From: Sedimentibacter saalensis
GTDB taxonomy: Bacteria > Bacillota > Clostridia > Tissierellales > Sedimentibacteraceae
Direction of reading: 5' to 3'
Assembly (NCBI RefSeq): GCF_007830175.1
Contig: NZ_VLKH01000012.1
Span: 62,001-126,000, forward strand
Length of the DNA stretch: 64,000 nt
Below, piece by piece: positions 1-7,353 of this stretch (within the stretch, counting starts at the first letter, position 1; each line of letters opens with the position of its first letter). The translations under genes were made by a program, and so were the position numbers. The notes beneath the pieces were generated by a model that did not search any database, had not been told where the DNA came from, and saw only the letters and a list, made by a program, of their open reading frames with translations.

Positions 1-165
1 ATCAGGTTTTTCTTCTTTTGCAGCTGCAATGCCCTCTCGGACAGAAGCAGCCATAACGATATTTTCAAACCCGTCGTCCGTCAGGATGGCCGTCACCATT
101 TTAAGCAAATCCGGCTCGTCGTCAACCAGCATGATTTTTTTTGTTTTAAAAAATGAATTGTCCAC
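1..165 (-). CDS. Response regulator, receiver domain (5' part only, cut by window edge)
   Basis: The visible 55 residues are the N-terminus of a two-component response regulator. After a short lead comes IMLVDDEPDLL, the beta-1 strand with the paired acidic residues that bind Mg2+, followed by a helix ending in TDDGFEN. The phospho-acceptor Asp and the output domain lie outside the window. The start is GTG at 165, chosen because GGAGG lies 7 bases upstream; an ATG in that spacer is in another frame. It is divergent from the ABC transporter starting at 316. In lantibiotic-immunity loci a LanRK-type pair often controls such a transporter, so that role is likely but inferred. Confidence 0.75.
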   Translation of the reverse strand, partial: MDNSFFKTKKIMLVDDEPDLLKMVTAILTDDGFENIVMAASVREGIAAAKEEKPD

Positions 166-188
166 AGCATCACCTCCATCTGAGAATT

Positions 189-249
189 ATTATAACATAG
201 ATTGCTTGTTTAAAGTATCGCCTCGCTGAAAAGTAAGGTAAAAGTAAGG
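189..249. promoter_or_regulatory. Divergent promoter region with 11-bp-spaced direct repeats
   Basis: On the minus strand TATAAT (189-194) fits a -10 box for the response regulator gene. Upstream of it two copies of AAAAGTAAGG (229-238 and 240-249) are spaced exactly 11 bases apart, one helical turn. Direct repeats at this spacing are typical of OmpR-type regulator sites. Binding by the adjacent regulator is inference. Confidence 0.45.
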
Positions 250-315
250 ACGCGAGAATGTAGATGTCAGGATGGCGTTGTATCATCATAGGAGTATCGA
301 AAGGAGATGTTTCAT

Positions 316-1080
316 ATGAACTATATTATCACAACAGAACAGTTGACGAAAAAATACAAAAATTTCACTTCCGTTAACGATGTTTCACTTCACATTCGGA
401 AAGGCAGTATTTACGGTTTCATCGGCCCGAATGGAGCAGGAAAATCCACTACTATGAAAATGTTGTTGGGGCTGACCGTCCCTACAAATGGCAGCTTTAC
501 CATTGATGGGAAGCACTTTCCAGATGATCGACTGGTAATACTGAAAGAGATTGGTTCTTTCATTGAATCGCCCTCGTTTTATGCTAACCTGACAGGCCGG
601 GAAAATCTTGACATTATCCGCCGGATTTTGAGGTTGTCCAAAAGCTCGGTAGAGGACGCTTTGGAATTAGTTGGTCTTACCGAGTTTGGCGACCGTCTGG
701 CAAAGAAGTATTCGTTGGGTATGAAACAGCGTTTAGGCCTTGCCGGGGCGTTGTTGGGGCGTCCGCCTATCCTTATTCTGGATGAACCGACAAATGGGCT
801 TGATCCGTCCGGTATCCATGAAATCCGTAATTTGGTGAAATCCTTGCTCAACCTTTACGATTGCACCATTTTAATTTCATCGCATATGCTCTCTGAAATT
901 GAATTGATTGCGGACGACATTGGTATTCTCAATCACGGGCGTTTATTGTTTGAGGGTAGCTTGGATGATTTACGTCAAAACGCATTACAGTCCGGGTTTG
1001 CTGCGGACAATCTGGAGGATGTGTTCCTTTCAATGGTTGAAAAGGACAATACAGCAAGAAAGCAGAGAGCAAAGCTATGA
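316..1080 (+). CDS. Lantibiotic/bacitracin-type immunity ABC transporter, ATP-binding subunit (LanF-like)
   Basis: Cytoplasmic ATPase that would power export or expulsion of a membrane-active peptide through the two following permeases. Visible motifs are Walker A GPNGAGKST (residues 37-45), signature YSLGMKQR (132-139), Walker B ILILDEP (152-158) and a switch histidine in ISSHML. The length of 254 aa fits the BcrA/LanF branch. An upstream in-frame ATG at 307 directly abuts the AAGGAG, so the ATG at 316, nine bases from it, is the better start. The last four bases overlap the next gene (ATGA), implying translational coupling. The substrate is unknown; no lantibiotic precursor gene is visible here. 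Confidence 0.85.
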   Translation: MNYIITTEQLTKKYKNFTSVNDVSLHIRKGSIYGFIGPNGAGKSTTMKMLLGLTVPTNGSFTIDGKHFPDDRLVILKEIGSFIESPSFYANLTGRENLDIIRRILRLSKSSVEDALELVGLTEFGDRLAKKYSLGMKQRLGLAGALLGRPPILILDEPTNGLDPSGIHEIRNLVKSLLNLYDCTILISSHMLSEIELIADDIGILNHGRLLFEGSLDDLRQNALQSGFAADNLEDVFLSMVEKDNTARKQRAKL

Positions 1081-1802
1081 GGACACTTGCAATCGAGCTT
1101 CGAAAAGAGAAACGGACAGGCACTATTCCCGTATTGTTAGCGGTTGGTATTTTGGGTGCTGCATACGCTTTTGTCAACTTCCTTGTGCGAAAAGACACGC
1201 TTTTGAACCTGCCGTTAGATCCAATGGATGTTCTGCTGACCCAACTTTACGGCATGATTATGATACTAAATATGTTTGCCATCATAGTAGCCGCCGGTAT
1301 AGTCTACAACATGGAATTTAAGGGCAATGCAGTCAAAAAAATATATATGCTTCCTATAAGCGTTCCGGCTATGTACTTTTGTAAATTTTTGATCATAACC
1401 GTGATGTTTTTGGTGGCTATCACCCTGCAAAATCTGGCACTGGCGCAAATTGGAATGACAGACTTGCCACAAGGGGCGTTTGAATTAGGGACGCTGATAA
1501 CCTTCGCCGGGTATTCGTTTATTACTTCCATGCCGGTACTGTCCTTTATGTTATTGGTTTCCTCGCGCTTTGAAAATATGTGGGCTCCCCTCGGAGTAGG
1601 GATAGCCGGATTTTTAAGCGGCATGGCTTTGGCAACATCAGATATGGGGCTGCTGCTTATTCATCCCTTTGTTATAATGCTAAAGCCTGCAGTAGCTATG
1701 AGCGCACAGCCTGATATGGCAGTTACTATTGTATCTATAATCGAAACAGTCCTTTTCCTTGGCGCAGGATTATGGATGGCAAAAAACCTGCGCTATGAGT
1801 AA
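1077..1802 (+). CDS. ABC transporter permease, LanE/MutE-like
   Basis: A 241-residue hydrophobic protein with about six membrane segments and a short cytoplasmic N-terminus rich in Arg, Lys and Glu. This is the ABC-2 permease pattern of lantibiotic-immunity transporters (LanE/LanG). It starts inside the stop of the ATPase gene and is followed 12 bases later by a second permease, so the three form one operon. The family is assigned from size, topology and gene order rather than a diagnostic motif. The N-terminal phrase IELRKEKRTG is common in this type. It would sit in the cytoplasmic membrane as one half of the export channel. Confidence 0.75.
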   Translation: MRTLAIELRKEKRTGTIPVLLAVGILGAAYAFVNFLVRKDTLLNLPLDPMDVLLTQLYGMIMILNMFAIIVAAGIVYNMEFKGNAVKKIYMLPISVPAMYFCKFLIITVMFLVAITLQNLALAQIGMTDLPQGAFELGTLITFAGYSFITSMPVLSFMLLVSSRFENMWAPLGVGIAGFLSGMALATSDMGLLLIHPFVIMLKPAVAMSAQPDMAVTIVSIIETVLFLGAGLWMAKNLRYE

Positions 1803-1814
1803 GGAGGTAAACTG

Positions 1815-2579
1815 ATGAACTTTTTAGAATTGCTCAAAATTGAGTTTATGAAAGTGAAACGCTCTAATATTATTCCCCTGATTTTCGTTGCCCCATTGTT
1901 GGTGGTGGCGTCGGGAATCGCCAATTTGAGCAGCTATTTTACGCCTGAATATACCAATGCCTGGCCTGCCATGTTCATTCAGAGTGCTTTGGTCTATGCC
2001 TACTATCTGCTACCATTTTCTATGATTGTAGTCTGCGTGATGATTTCAGGACGGGAAACACAAAACAATGGGATGTTAAAAATGCTGGCTCTGCCAATCA
2101 GTCGTTATATGCTCTCATTGGCAAAATTTTGTGTACTTATGTTTTATCTTTTCATGGAAATGGTAGTTTTCCTTGTAGTATTCATGATTGCCGGGTTGAT
2201 TGCAACAAGCTCAATGGGTATTACTGAAACGCTTCCAGTGCTTTATCTTCTGAAATGGTGCGCGGGGTTGTTCCTTACCACGCTGCCTTGTTTGGCAACC
2301 ATGTGGGCGATTACGGTTCTGTTTGATAATCCATTGCTTTCTGTGGGTTTAAACCTGCTCCTTGTCATCCCCGGCGTCTTGGTGGCTAACACACCGTTCT
2401 GGATTGCTTATTCGTATTGTTACAGCGGCTATCTGGTGTCCTGTTCGCTGCATGATTTCACAGCATCATCCCCCGATACTGCATTTTCGCTGATACCGTT
2501 CCTGCCTTGCGCGATACTGATCTTTGTGCTGGTTCTTGTGCTGGCTGTCACCCAATTTGGAAAGAAAGAAATGAGGTAA
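1815..2579 (+). CDS. ABC transporter permease, LanG/MutG-like
   Basis: The second permease of the immunity transporter has 254 residues and about six predicted membrane spans. It begins with an amphipathic stretch (LLKIEFMKVKRS) typical of the family. AGGAGG lies just upstream of the ATG and overlaps the end of the previous gene. Together with the two genes before it, this makes a complete ATPase plus two-permease exporter. The pair of slightly different permeases separates the LanFEG type from homodimeric exporters. Codon use here is more GC-rich than in the genes after 3.5 kb, consistent with separate ancestry of this module. Confidence 0.75.
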   Translation: MNFLELLKIEFMKVKRSNIIPLIFVAPLLVVASGIANLSSYFTPEYTNAWPAMFIQSALVYAYYLLPFSMIVVCVMISGRETQNNGMLKMLALPISRYMLSLAKFCVLMFYLFMEMVVFLVVFMIAGLIATSSMGITETLPVLYLLKWCAGLFLTTLPCLATMWAITVLFDNPLLSVGLNLLLVIPGVLVANTPFWIAYSYCYSGYLVSCSLHDFTASSPDTAFSLIPFLPCAILIFVLVLVLAVTQFGKKEMR

Positions 2580-2581
2580 AT

Positions 2582-2881
2582 ATGATAGAAAATAAAAAAC
2601 TTCAAAAATTAAGTGTGGCAGCACTGGTTGTTAGTGCCCTGCCACTAGCAACCTTTCTCCCAACGCTACTCAAAATTACTCTTTCAGAGGGAGTACGCAG
2701 TATTTGGGCGGGAGCAAATATCGTCTTTGTTCTTGTGGCTCTGTGCCTTTCCGTTATCTGTGTACGGAGCAGCGAAAGCCGTAGTGCCGTAAATATTATT
2801 TCTACGGCAATCAGTGTCTTTTGGGTACTGATGATAGTTGGAATTGTTGTTCTGGCTTTGTTCCTGAACTTCCTTCAATAA
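2582..2881 (+). CDS. Small membrane protein downstream of immunity transporter
   Basis: A 99-residue protein beginning MIENKKLQKL, with two to three hydrophobic segments (about residues 10-28, 40-58 and 75-97). It starts two bases after the stop of the second permease, and the AAAGAAATGAGG before the ATG can serve as a weak ribosome site, so it probably belongs to the same operon. I do not recognise the family. An accessory immunity or bacteriocin-resistance role is possible only from context. The end overlaps a reading frame on the opposite strand. Confidence 0.55.
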   Translation: MIENKKLQKLSVAALVVSALPLATFLPTLLKITLSEGVRSIWAGANIVFVLVALCLSVICVRSSESRSAVNIISTAISVFWVLMIVGIVVLALFLNFLQ

Positions 2882-3233
2882 TTAGGATATTGATTCCATA
2901 ACGACTTACTAAAAAGGAATTAACGATAGGTCTCAGTAGCTTATCGTTTATCAGCGCCGGATCACTTAGTTCAGAAATTATAATATGTTCCTTTCCAGAG
3001 TAAAGCTCCTTTGCCATATGAAAGATGACATATCCATCTAAATCCACACCATGAATGCGGATAGCTTCAAAATGAATGAGTTGGCTGTCTACACACACAA
3101 TTTTTTGTCTCATTCCAAACAAACGCATCTGCAGAGAGTAAAAAAATAGCGGCTGCATATCCGTAGCTTTCTTATAGCTTCGGAAACAGACCGAATTTAC
3201 AGATACTTTGAAATCTCTTTTTATGCCCTGCAT
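2811..3233 (-). CDS. Hypothetical protein, uncertain
   Basis: An open frame of 140 codons on the minus strand that overlaps the end of the small membrane protein by 71 bases, so its true C-terminus may be elsewhere. The middle (about 30-110) alternates beta-like and charged stretches, such as KIVCVDSQLIHFEAI and GYVIFHMAKEL, and reads as plausible protein rather than shadow sequence. No motif is recognised. It could be the remnant of a mobile-element gene at the edge of the imported transporter module. I see no strong ribosome binding site before the ATG. Confidence 0.3.
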   Translation of the reverse strand: MQGIKRDFKVSVNSVCFRSYKKATDMQPLFFYSLQMRLFGMRQKIVCVDSQLIHFEAIRIHGVDLDGYVIFHMAKELYSGKEHIIISELSDPALINDKLLRPIVNSFLVSRYGINILIIEGSSGTKPEQQFQLSSVPKRH

Positions 3234-3379
3234 TTCTAAAAAGCATTTGGTTTACCTCGCTTTCTACGAGGTTGCTCGTAACCTCTATAATCCTTTGCAC
3301 TCGCAGAGCAAATGCCTGAATCTCTATCTCTATCATTTATTACGCTATGTCATCTATATTTCCCCCTAAAAACCAGAGC

Positions 3380-3409
3380 AAAAATCGGGCATTATTCAGC
3401 CTGATTTTT
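3380..3409. terminator. Hairpin with T-run between transporter module and defence island
   Basis: AAAAATCGGGC pairs with GCCTGATTTTT with one mismatch around an 8-base loop. T-runs on either strand make it a plausible bidirectional terminator. The surrounding 3240-3700 stretch holds other short inverted repeats (for example GAGGTT/AACCTC near 3270) but no convincing gene. Confidence 0.5.
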
Positions 3410-3703
3410 ACCCATTTTTTGCTTCAAAACCACAACATATTGTGTTTAGAGTGTCTTATTTATCGTTTTGACCACAACGTGTCATCAGAATCACAGCTTC
3501 AACGTGCCTTGAGTGTTTATCACAGACACATTCTCTGTTGAACTCAAGCTCAATGATACCAATACTTCGCTGAGTTTTTATTTTTGAATTATATCATGTA
3601 TTCCTATGAAATGCTTGCTTATAATGTTTTCGCATCTATTTTATCATATTTTAGCAATTGGTATTGATTAGGAATTCATTTATAAGGAAAAAGAGGGCAA
3701 TAA

Positions 3704-3925
3704 ATGAAAGCTACAGGAATAGTTAGGAAAATTGATTAGCTCAGAAGAATCGTAATGCTGATAGAATTAAGACGAACACTAGGAATCTATATAAAAGACC
3801 CGATTGAGATTTTCGTGGATGCTGATACTATCATTCTAAAGAAGCAACAAGAGACTTGTTGTAATTCTGTAATAGCACTTAAGGTATTAAACAGAGTTTA
3901 TAAAAAATTGAGACAGCTTTTTTAG
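3704..3925 (+). pseudogene. AbrB/SpoVT-family transition regulator, inactivated by an early stop
   Basis: Reading from the ATG at 3704 gives MKATGIVRKID, then a TAG, then LRRIVMLIELRRTLGI and KDPIEIFVDADTIILKK. This is the SpoVT-AbrB DNA-binding fold almost end to end; intact relatives have E in place of the stop, as in RKIDELGRIV. One substitution at codon 12 therefore ends translation. A second possible lesion is the altered tail after about residue 56, which loses the usual Cys-rich end. GAGGG precedes the ATG. The family controls sporulation and transition-state genes in Firmicutes. Restart at an internal ATG would lack the first beta strand, so loss of function is likely. Confidence 0.85.
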
Positions 3926-3941
3926 AACTGTCTCTTTTGTT
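3910..3941. terminator. Bidirectional rho-independent terminator
   Basis: GAGACAG (3910-3916) pairs with CTGTCTC (3928-3934) and is flanked by TTTTG on the plus strand and a T-rich run on the minus strand. It closes the AbrB-like pseudogene and the CBASS operon arriving from the other side. Confidence 0.8.
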
Positions 3942-3955
3942 TAGAATTTGGTTAA

Positions 3956-5020
3956 TTACACTGCTATAGCTTTGTACTCTACTAAATAATCACTTAAACC
4001 GTATGATGTTATCAATGATTTTAGCAGTTCTTCAACTTCATCTTTTAACCTGGTTAAGCCTGTATATTTGCTAGCTTCGTTAAAAATCTTTCGACTTTTA
4101 TCTGGAACATCAATATTGTTTCTTGCTGTAGATGGCATTAAAGCTAAATCATTTAAATAGCTATACACATTCTTTAATAGAAGAATATACTTATCTCCAG
4201 TATAGTATTTAGAAGTCTCCATATTATAAGCAATTGCAACAATATCATAGCTACTTAGTGATATATCTTGGTCTGAATCTGCTTTTAGTGTTTTTAAAAG
4301 CCTTACAATACGCTTGAAATTACCACTTGTATTTCTATCCTTAATATCTAACAGAAAATTGTGATAAAAAGGAGTGTTTAGTATTCTTTCTTTTTTATAC
4401 TTGTCTAAAACTTGAATCCCTCTGTAGTGTTTTAATTTAGTTCTATCATAATCAACTGTATTAAACCAATTTGATGGTACTACATCGACTTTCCTTCTTA
4501 AAGACCCACCAGACAAACCTATAGCTTTAGCACCACTACAGTCAACGTCTGCTTGTGGAAATGCAGATGTCAGATGTTTTTCACTTGTAAGTCTCAACTC
4601 CATCAAATCATCTATAGGATTACCTTGATAAGGATTTGATGGCACTAGAGGATGTTCTAATGCAATGTACCTATCAATTATGACTAAAACATCAATATCA
4701 CTATGTGCTTTGATGTGAGTATTGTTAGAAACTGAACCTTGATACTCATATTCAAAATTGAGTGATGAAGTTTTAATCTTATCAAGCTGATTTTTAACTC
4801 TATCAGCTTCCTTATAAGTATTTTTCGTGTAAATGTCATCTACTGGAGCCATTGCTTCAATGAAATAATTTTGAATATCATTTGATTCTGAAGCCATTTT
4901 AATAAACTGTTTATAGCTATCAATAGTATAACCTTTATATCCATAGCTTTCTTGAAGAATGTTAATATCATTCTTTCTGCTTCTAAGTTCTAATAATCTA
5001 TTTGAATAATTTTTAGCCAT
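3956..5020 (-). CDS. CBASS nucleotidyltransferase (CD-NTase, SMODS family)
   Basis: A cyclic-oligonucleotide synthase of 354 aa that would make the second messenger in phage defence. It shows the polymerase-beta-like core: GS (95-96), D108-I-D110 in SDIDVLVI, and a third acidic residue D179 in RRKVDVVP. This spacing matches DncV/CdnE-like enzymes. The start is ATG at 5020, with AGGAGG five bases upstream; a longer frame exists but has no ribosome site. It overlaps the upstream Cap15 gene by eight bases, so the two are coupled. No Cap2/Cap3 ubiquitin-like genes are adjacent, making this a type I CBASS. The nucleotide product cannot be told from sequence alone. Confidence 0.9.
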   Translation of the reverse strand: MAKNYSNRLLELRSRKNDINILQESYGYKGYTIDSYKQFIKMASESNDIQNYFIEAMAPVDDIYTKNTYKEADRVKNQLDKIKTSSLNFEYEYQGSVSNNTHIKAHSDIDVLVIIDRYIALEHPLVPSNPYQGNPIDDLMELRLTSEKHLTSAFPQADVDCSGAKAIGLSGGSLRRKVDVVPSNWFNTVDYDRTKLKHYRGIQVLDKYKKERILNTPFYHNFLLDIKDRNTSGNFKRIVRLLKTLKADSDQDISLSSYDIVAIAYNMETSKYYTGDKYILLLKNVYSYLNDLALMPSTARNNIDVPDKSRKIFNEASKYTGLTRLKDEVEELLKSLITSYGLSDYLVEYKAIAV

Positions 5021-5618
5021 TAATCCTCCTAAGTTCCATACTACCGTAGTTTTCACGATTTTTCATGTCGTTATAATAGTTGCCAATTGCAGTTTCAGTA
5101 TCTTCATTAAAACTTACTGTACAGTTACCAACATGCTTATGAAGTTCTGCTATATTGTTGTTAGGAGTATTGTCGTATGAATAATTTAACTCATACCCTT
5201 TCATAGGATAATATGTTATCTTCCCCTGTACACTAAATGATTCTGAGGACGAGTCTTTTGATTTCATTGAAACTAAAATTTTATCCCAATCTTGTTTGAT
5301 TAGTAGTATTCCCCCCCAATCAAAGGTTTCACCGGTAGTTTTCTTAAAGGACTTGCCTACAATAGAATATTTACCGTTCAAGTTAGGATATTTGAAAATT
5401 TTGGCGAACCACTTATGCTTCCATAGAAACTTTGAAAATAAAAAATACAATATTCCAAAAGTAGTCGCCAAAGAGATTGTTATTGATATTGGTTTTTCTA
5501 AAAGCTGTGCAAATAAGTCTACTGAATCATTAAGCCAAGCAGACATTGTCACTGATAGGATTGCTATAAAAAATATGACTTTTTCTTTAGGGTGACCTGA
5601 AACATCATAACTGTGCAT
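5013..5618 (-). CDS. cap15: CBASS effector Cap15 (2TM plus beta-barrel, S-2TMbeta)
   Basis: A 201-residue membrane effector. Two hydrophobic helices (about 14-33 and 43-65) anchor it. The soluble part (about 70-200) is beta-rich, opening with LNGKYSIVGKSF and alternating strands such as FSVQGKITYYP and GNCTVSFNED. Cap15 is established as a CBASS effector whose barrel binds the cyclic nucleotide and whose helices then assemble to disrupt the inner membrane and kill the infected cell. Identification rests on this architecture and direct coupling to the CD-NTase gene. GAGGTGACAG precedes the ATG, and the upstream gene stops three bases earlier. Confidence 0.85.
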   Translation of the reverse strand: MHSYDVSGHPKEKVIFFIAILSVTMSAWLNDSVDLFAQLLEKPISITISLATTFGILYFLFSKFLWKHKWFAKIFKYPNLNGKYSIVGKSFKKTTGETFDWGGILLIKQDWDKILVSMKSKDSSSESFSVQGKITYYPMKGYELNYSYDNTPNNNIAELHKHVGNCTVSFNEDTETAIGNYYNDMKNRENYGSMELRRING

Positions 5619-5621
5619 CTG

Positions 5622-5867
5622 TCACCTCTTTTTATTAGACTGGCTTAAAATACTGCCAGCTAAAGTTTTTGTTGTATCACTATATTTGTCACTTTGTAGT
5701 ACTTTTGAGGCAACACTTTCCATCTTACTGCCTGTTTGATTCTTAGTATTTGATTGTGAAAGTGCAGAACCAGCTAATGTCTTTTGAATTTTTGAAGAGT
5801 TACTATCTTTTAAAATATTCGATGCTAAAGAACTAACTTCTTTACTTGTTTTCTTATTGTTGTTCAT
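5622..5867 (-). CDS. Small internally duplicated protein heading the CBASS operon
   Basis: An 81-residue basic, Ser/Lys-rich protein made of two copies of one unit of about 35-40 residues. Each unit runs (S/E)S(L/V)AS(N/K)(I/V)L, a polar linker, then KTLAGS(A/I)LSQS. Similar one-to-several-repeat proteins are scattered through bacterial accessory DNA with no known function. It is the first gene of the operon, with AGGAG eight bases before the ATG, and ends three bases before cap15, so it is co-transcribed with a killing system. A modulator, chaperone or separate cargo gene are all possible. Confidence 0.7.
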   Translation of the reverse strand: MNNNKKTSKEVSSLASNILKDSNSSKIQKTLAGSALSQSNTKNQTGSKMESVASKVLQSDKYSDTTKTLAGSILSQSNKKR

Positions 5868-5875
5868 TATTTTAT

Positions 5876-5924
5876 CTCCTTTGAATAATCATGTTTAGTT
5901 GATAATCGACTTAAAGATTATTCA
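5876..5924 (-). promoter_or_regulatory. CBASS operon leader with 10-bp inverted repeat next to the RBS
   Basis: TTGAATAATC (5881-5890) and GATTATTCAA (5915-5924) are exact inverted repeats around 24 bases. On the minus strand the second arm runs directly into AGGAG of the first CBASS gene. This could be a repressor site or an mRNA hairpin that affects ribosome access. The role is inferred. Confidence 0.4.
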
Positions 5925-5989
5925 AAATTCAGACAAATCCACTCATAAAAAACTTCCTCCTTTGTTTTGATTTAGGAAGAAGTCAAAGA

Positions 5990-6137
5990 AAATCACAGTC
6001 AACTACCCGAAAACGAACAAACGTTTCGGTTGCATATAGTTAACTAATCTGCTAGAATGAAGTTGCGAGAAATCAAGCTAACAGGCTTGTGGAAGTCCTA
6101 ACTGCTACCAACAGTTGAGGGCTTTTTCTTTTTCTTC
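5990..6137 (+). mobile_element. IS200/IS605-like non-autonomous remnant (PATE/MITE type)
   Basis: The left part (5998-6044) folds into a long imperfect hairpin: outer GTCAACTA/TAGTTAAC and inner CCGAAAACG/CGTTTCGG. The right part holds AAGC/GCTT (6074-6087) and a strong hairpin AGTCCTAACTG with CAGTTGAGGGCT (6094-6122) followed by a T-rich run. A GTCAACTACC-type left hairpin and an AGTCC-hairpin right end are what I expect of IS200/IS605 elements. The right end also resembles the tail of a TnpB guide RNA. No transposase or TnpB reading frame remains. The right hairpin would also terminate plus-strand transcripts. Assignment is by pattern only. Confidence 0.45.
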
Positions 6138-6258
6138 TTATATTAAGTCATTAGACTTACCTATCTTTAGAATACATGAACCCACACTCTTTGTCAATAT
6201 ATAGTGCATTCAATTATCCAGCATACTATATATAGCATCTCGTGCTTTCGAGACACAA

Positions 6259-6996
6259 CTACAAATCCGATAAATCAATAGAATCAAACAATGTTTCTGG
6301 GTCGATATCTTTAACATCATACCCTTGCTTAATCTTATCTTTTATAGCTTTTCTAACCAATTCATCGAACTTTTCTTTCATTATTTTTTCAGTCAAATCT
6401 TCTTCTTGTTCATTCTGCGTGATTAAAATCTCATTAACTCTATTCTCAAACAAACTAAACAACTCTGAGTCATAAACCAACCTATTTTCAGTGTCTTTTT
6501 TCATTAAATCATACAGATTAGCATAAAATGCTTTATCTTCTTCAACGATATCATTAATATCTTTTTTCCCATTAAGATAGAGAAAGTAGTCAGAAAATCG
6601 TCTATATGTTGGAATATCTTTGTAACTACGCACAAGCATATTGATAAATGCATATATATCTTTACAGTAGTCTTCAGACTCAATATCTCTCTTTATTAAG
6701 CCTATTAAATCACTTAACAAATCAGTTTTTTCAACACTTAACTCTTTAACACCAAGAATCTTATCTCGCTGAATTAGATGGCGATAGCTAGCCAAGACAT
6801 TTTCAAACTCTTCTTTTGTTTCAATTCCATCATCAAATAAGTTTTCAAAAATTATTTGATATTTTTCAGAAGGTAAATCTTCATCCTTTTCATATAGTGC
6901 AATGTAATTGTCAAGAGTTGGTCTTGAAATATCTAATTCTTTTGCAAACTCCAAAAGTTTAATACCAAGTTCTTTAAGACGTAGTTTAATTTCCAT
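6259..6996 (-). CDS. HTH-domain protein of unknown function in defence island
   Basis: A 245-residue acidic, helical protein. The N-terminus (about 7-31, LKELGIKLLEFAKEL then DISRPTLDNYI) is a helix-turn-helix of the Cro/C1 kind; the remaining 200 residues are Glu/Lys-rich helices without a family I can name. The start is ATG at 6996, eight bases after AAGGAG; GTG codons at 7002 and 7005 sit too close to it. Its promoter region holds four copies of a 9-bp operator-like word, so it is probably self-regulated. It lies just downstream of the SIR2-Argonaute gene but behind a terminator. A regulator or an abortive-infection component are the two leading possibilities. Confidence 0.7.
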   Translation of the reverse strand: MEIKLRLKELGIKLLEFAKELDISRPTLDNYIALYEKDEDLPSEKYQIIFENLFDDGIETKEEFENVLASYRHLIQRDKILGVKELSVEKTDLLSDLIGLIKRDIESEDYCKDIYAFINMLVRSYKDIPTYRRFSDYFLYLNGKKDINDIVEEDKAFYANLYDLMKKDTENRLVYDSELFSLFENRVNEILITQNEQEEDLTEKIMKEKFDELVRKAIKDKIKQGYDVKDIDPETLFDSIDLSDL

Positions 6997-7049
6997 TTTC
7001 ACCACTCCTTCTATCTTAATAATAGCATATTTTTCAATTTTTGTAAAGC

Positions 7050-7106
7050 ATTTTACATCTAAAATGTAAAATGTAATGCATTTTCATTTTACATTTAATT
7101 TTACAT
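7050..7106. promoter_or_regulatory. Iterated operator: four copies of ATTTTACAT
   Basis: ATTTTACAT occurs at 7050-7058, inverted at 7064-7072 (a perfect palindrome with a 5-base spacer), and again direct at 7086-7094 and 7098-7106. The array lies 54-110 bases upstream of the HTH gene start, where a promoter is expected. The HTH protein itself is the obvious candidate binder. Confidence 0.6.
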
Positions 7107-7131
7107 AAAAAAGAACTCAAAATTGAGTCCT
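7105..7131 (-). terminator. Rho-independent terminator of the SIR2-Argonaute gene
   Basis: On the minus strand GGACTCAA pairs with TTGAGTTC (one G-U) and is followed by six T. It lies about 220 bases past the Argonaute stop and just upstream of the operator array of the next gene. Confidence 0.7.
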
Positions 7132-7353
7132 TTTACAAGTTGTTTTTATTAATTATCTAGTCTCATCTAAAATAACCCCAAAATTAAAGAGATAAGGCTA
7201 TTACCAATGAGTTCTAAGTTTGAGTTTCCTGACATGAATTACAAAGAAATTCAAGAGTCCTTTTTCCTAAATAACTTAATCAATGAACTTGATTCCAAGT
7301 TTATTTAAAAAGAAATCAACATGTTCTTCAGACAGTAAATGTTTTCTTACGTT

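Noticed and set aside
3347..3541. Plus-strand open frame of 64 codons
   Set aside because: It covers a terminator-like hairpin and inverted repeats, and its amino-acid pattern is not protein-like.
5990..6137. Type III toxin-antitoxin RNA or retron
   Set aside because: The repeats here are two different hairpins, not tandem units, and there is no toxin or reverse transcriptase gene. The IS200/IS605-end pattern explains it better.
7206..7308. Short plus-strand frame beginning MSSKFEFPDMNYKEIQESFF in the gap after the Argonaute gene
   Set aside because: It runs into a stop after 22 codons; a plausible continuation (LNNLINELDSKFI) lies in another frame. It may be a decayed fragment, but the ribosome site is weak and no family is recognised.
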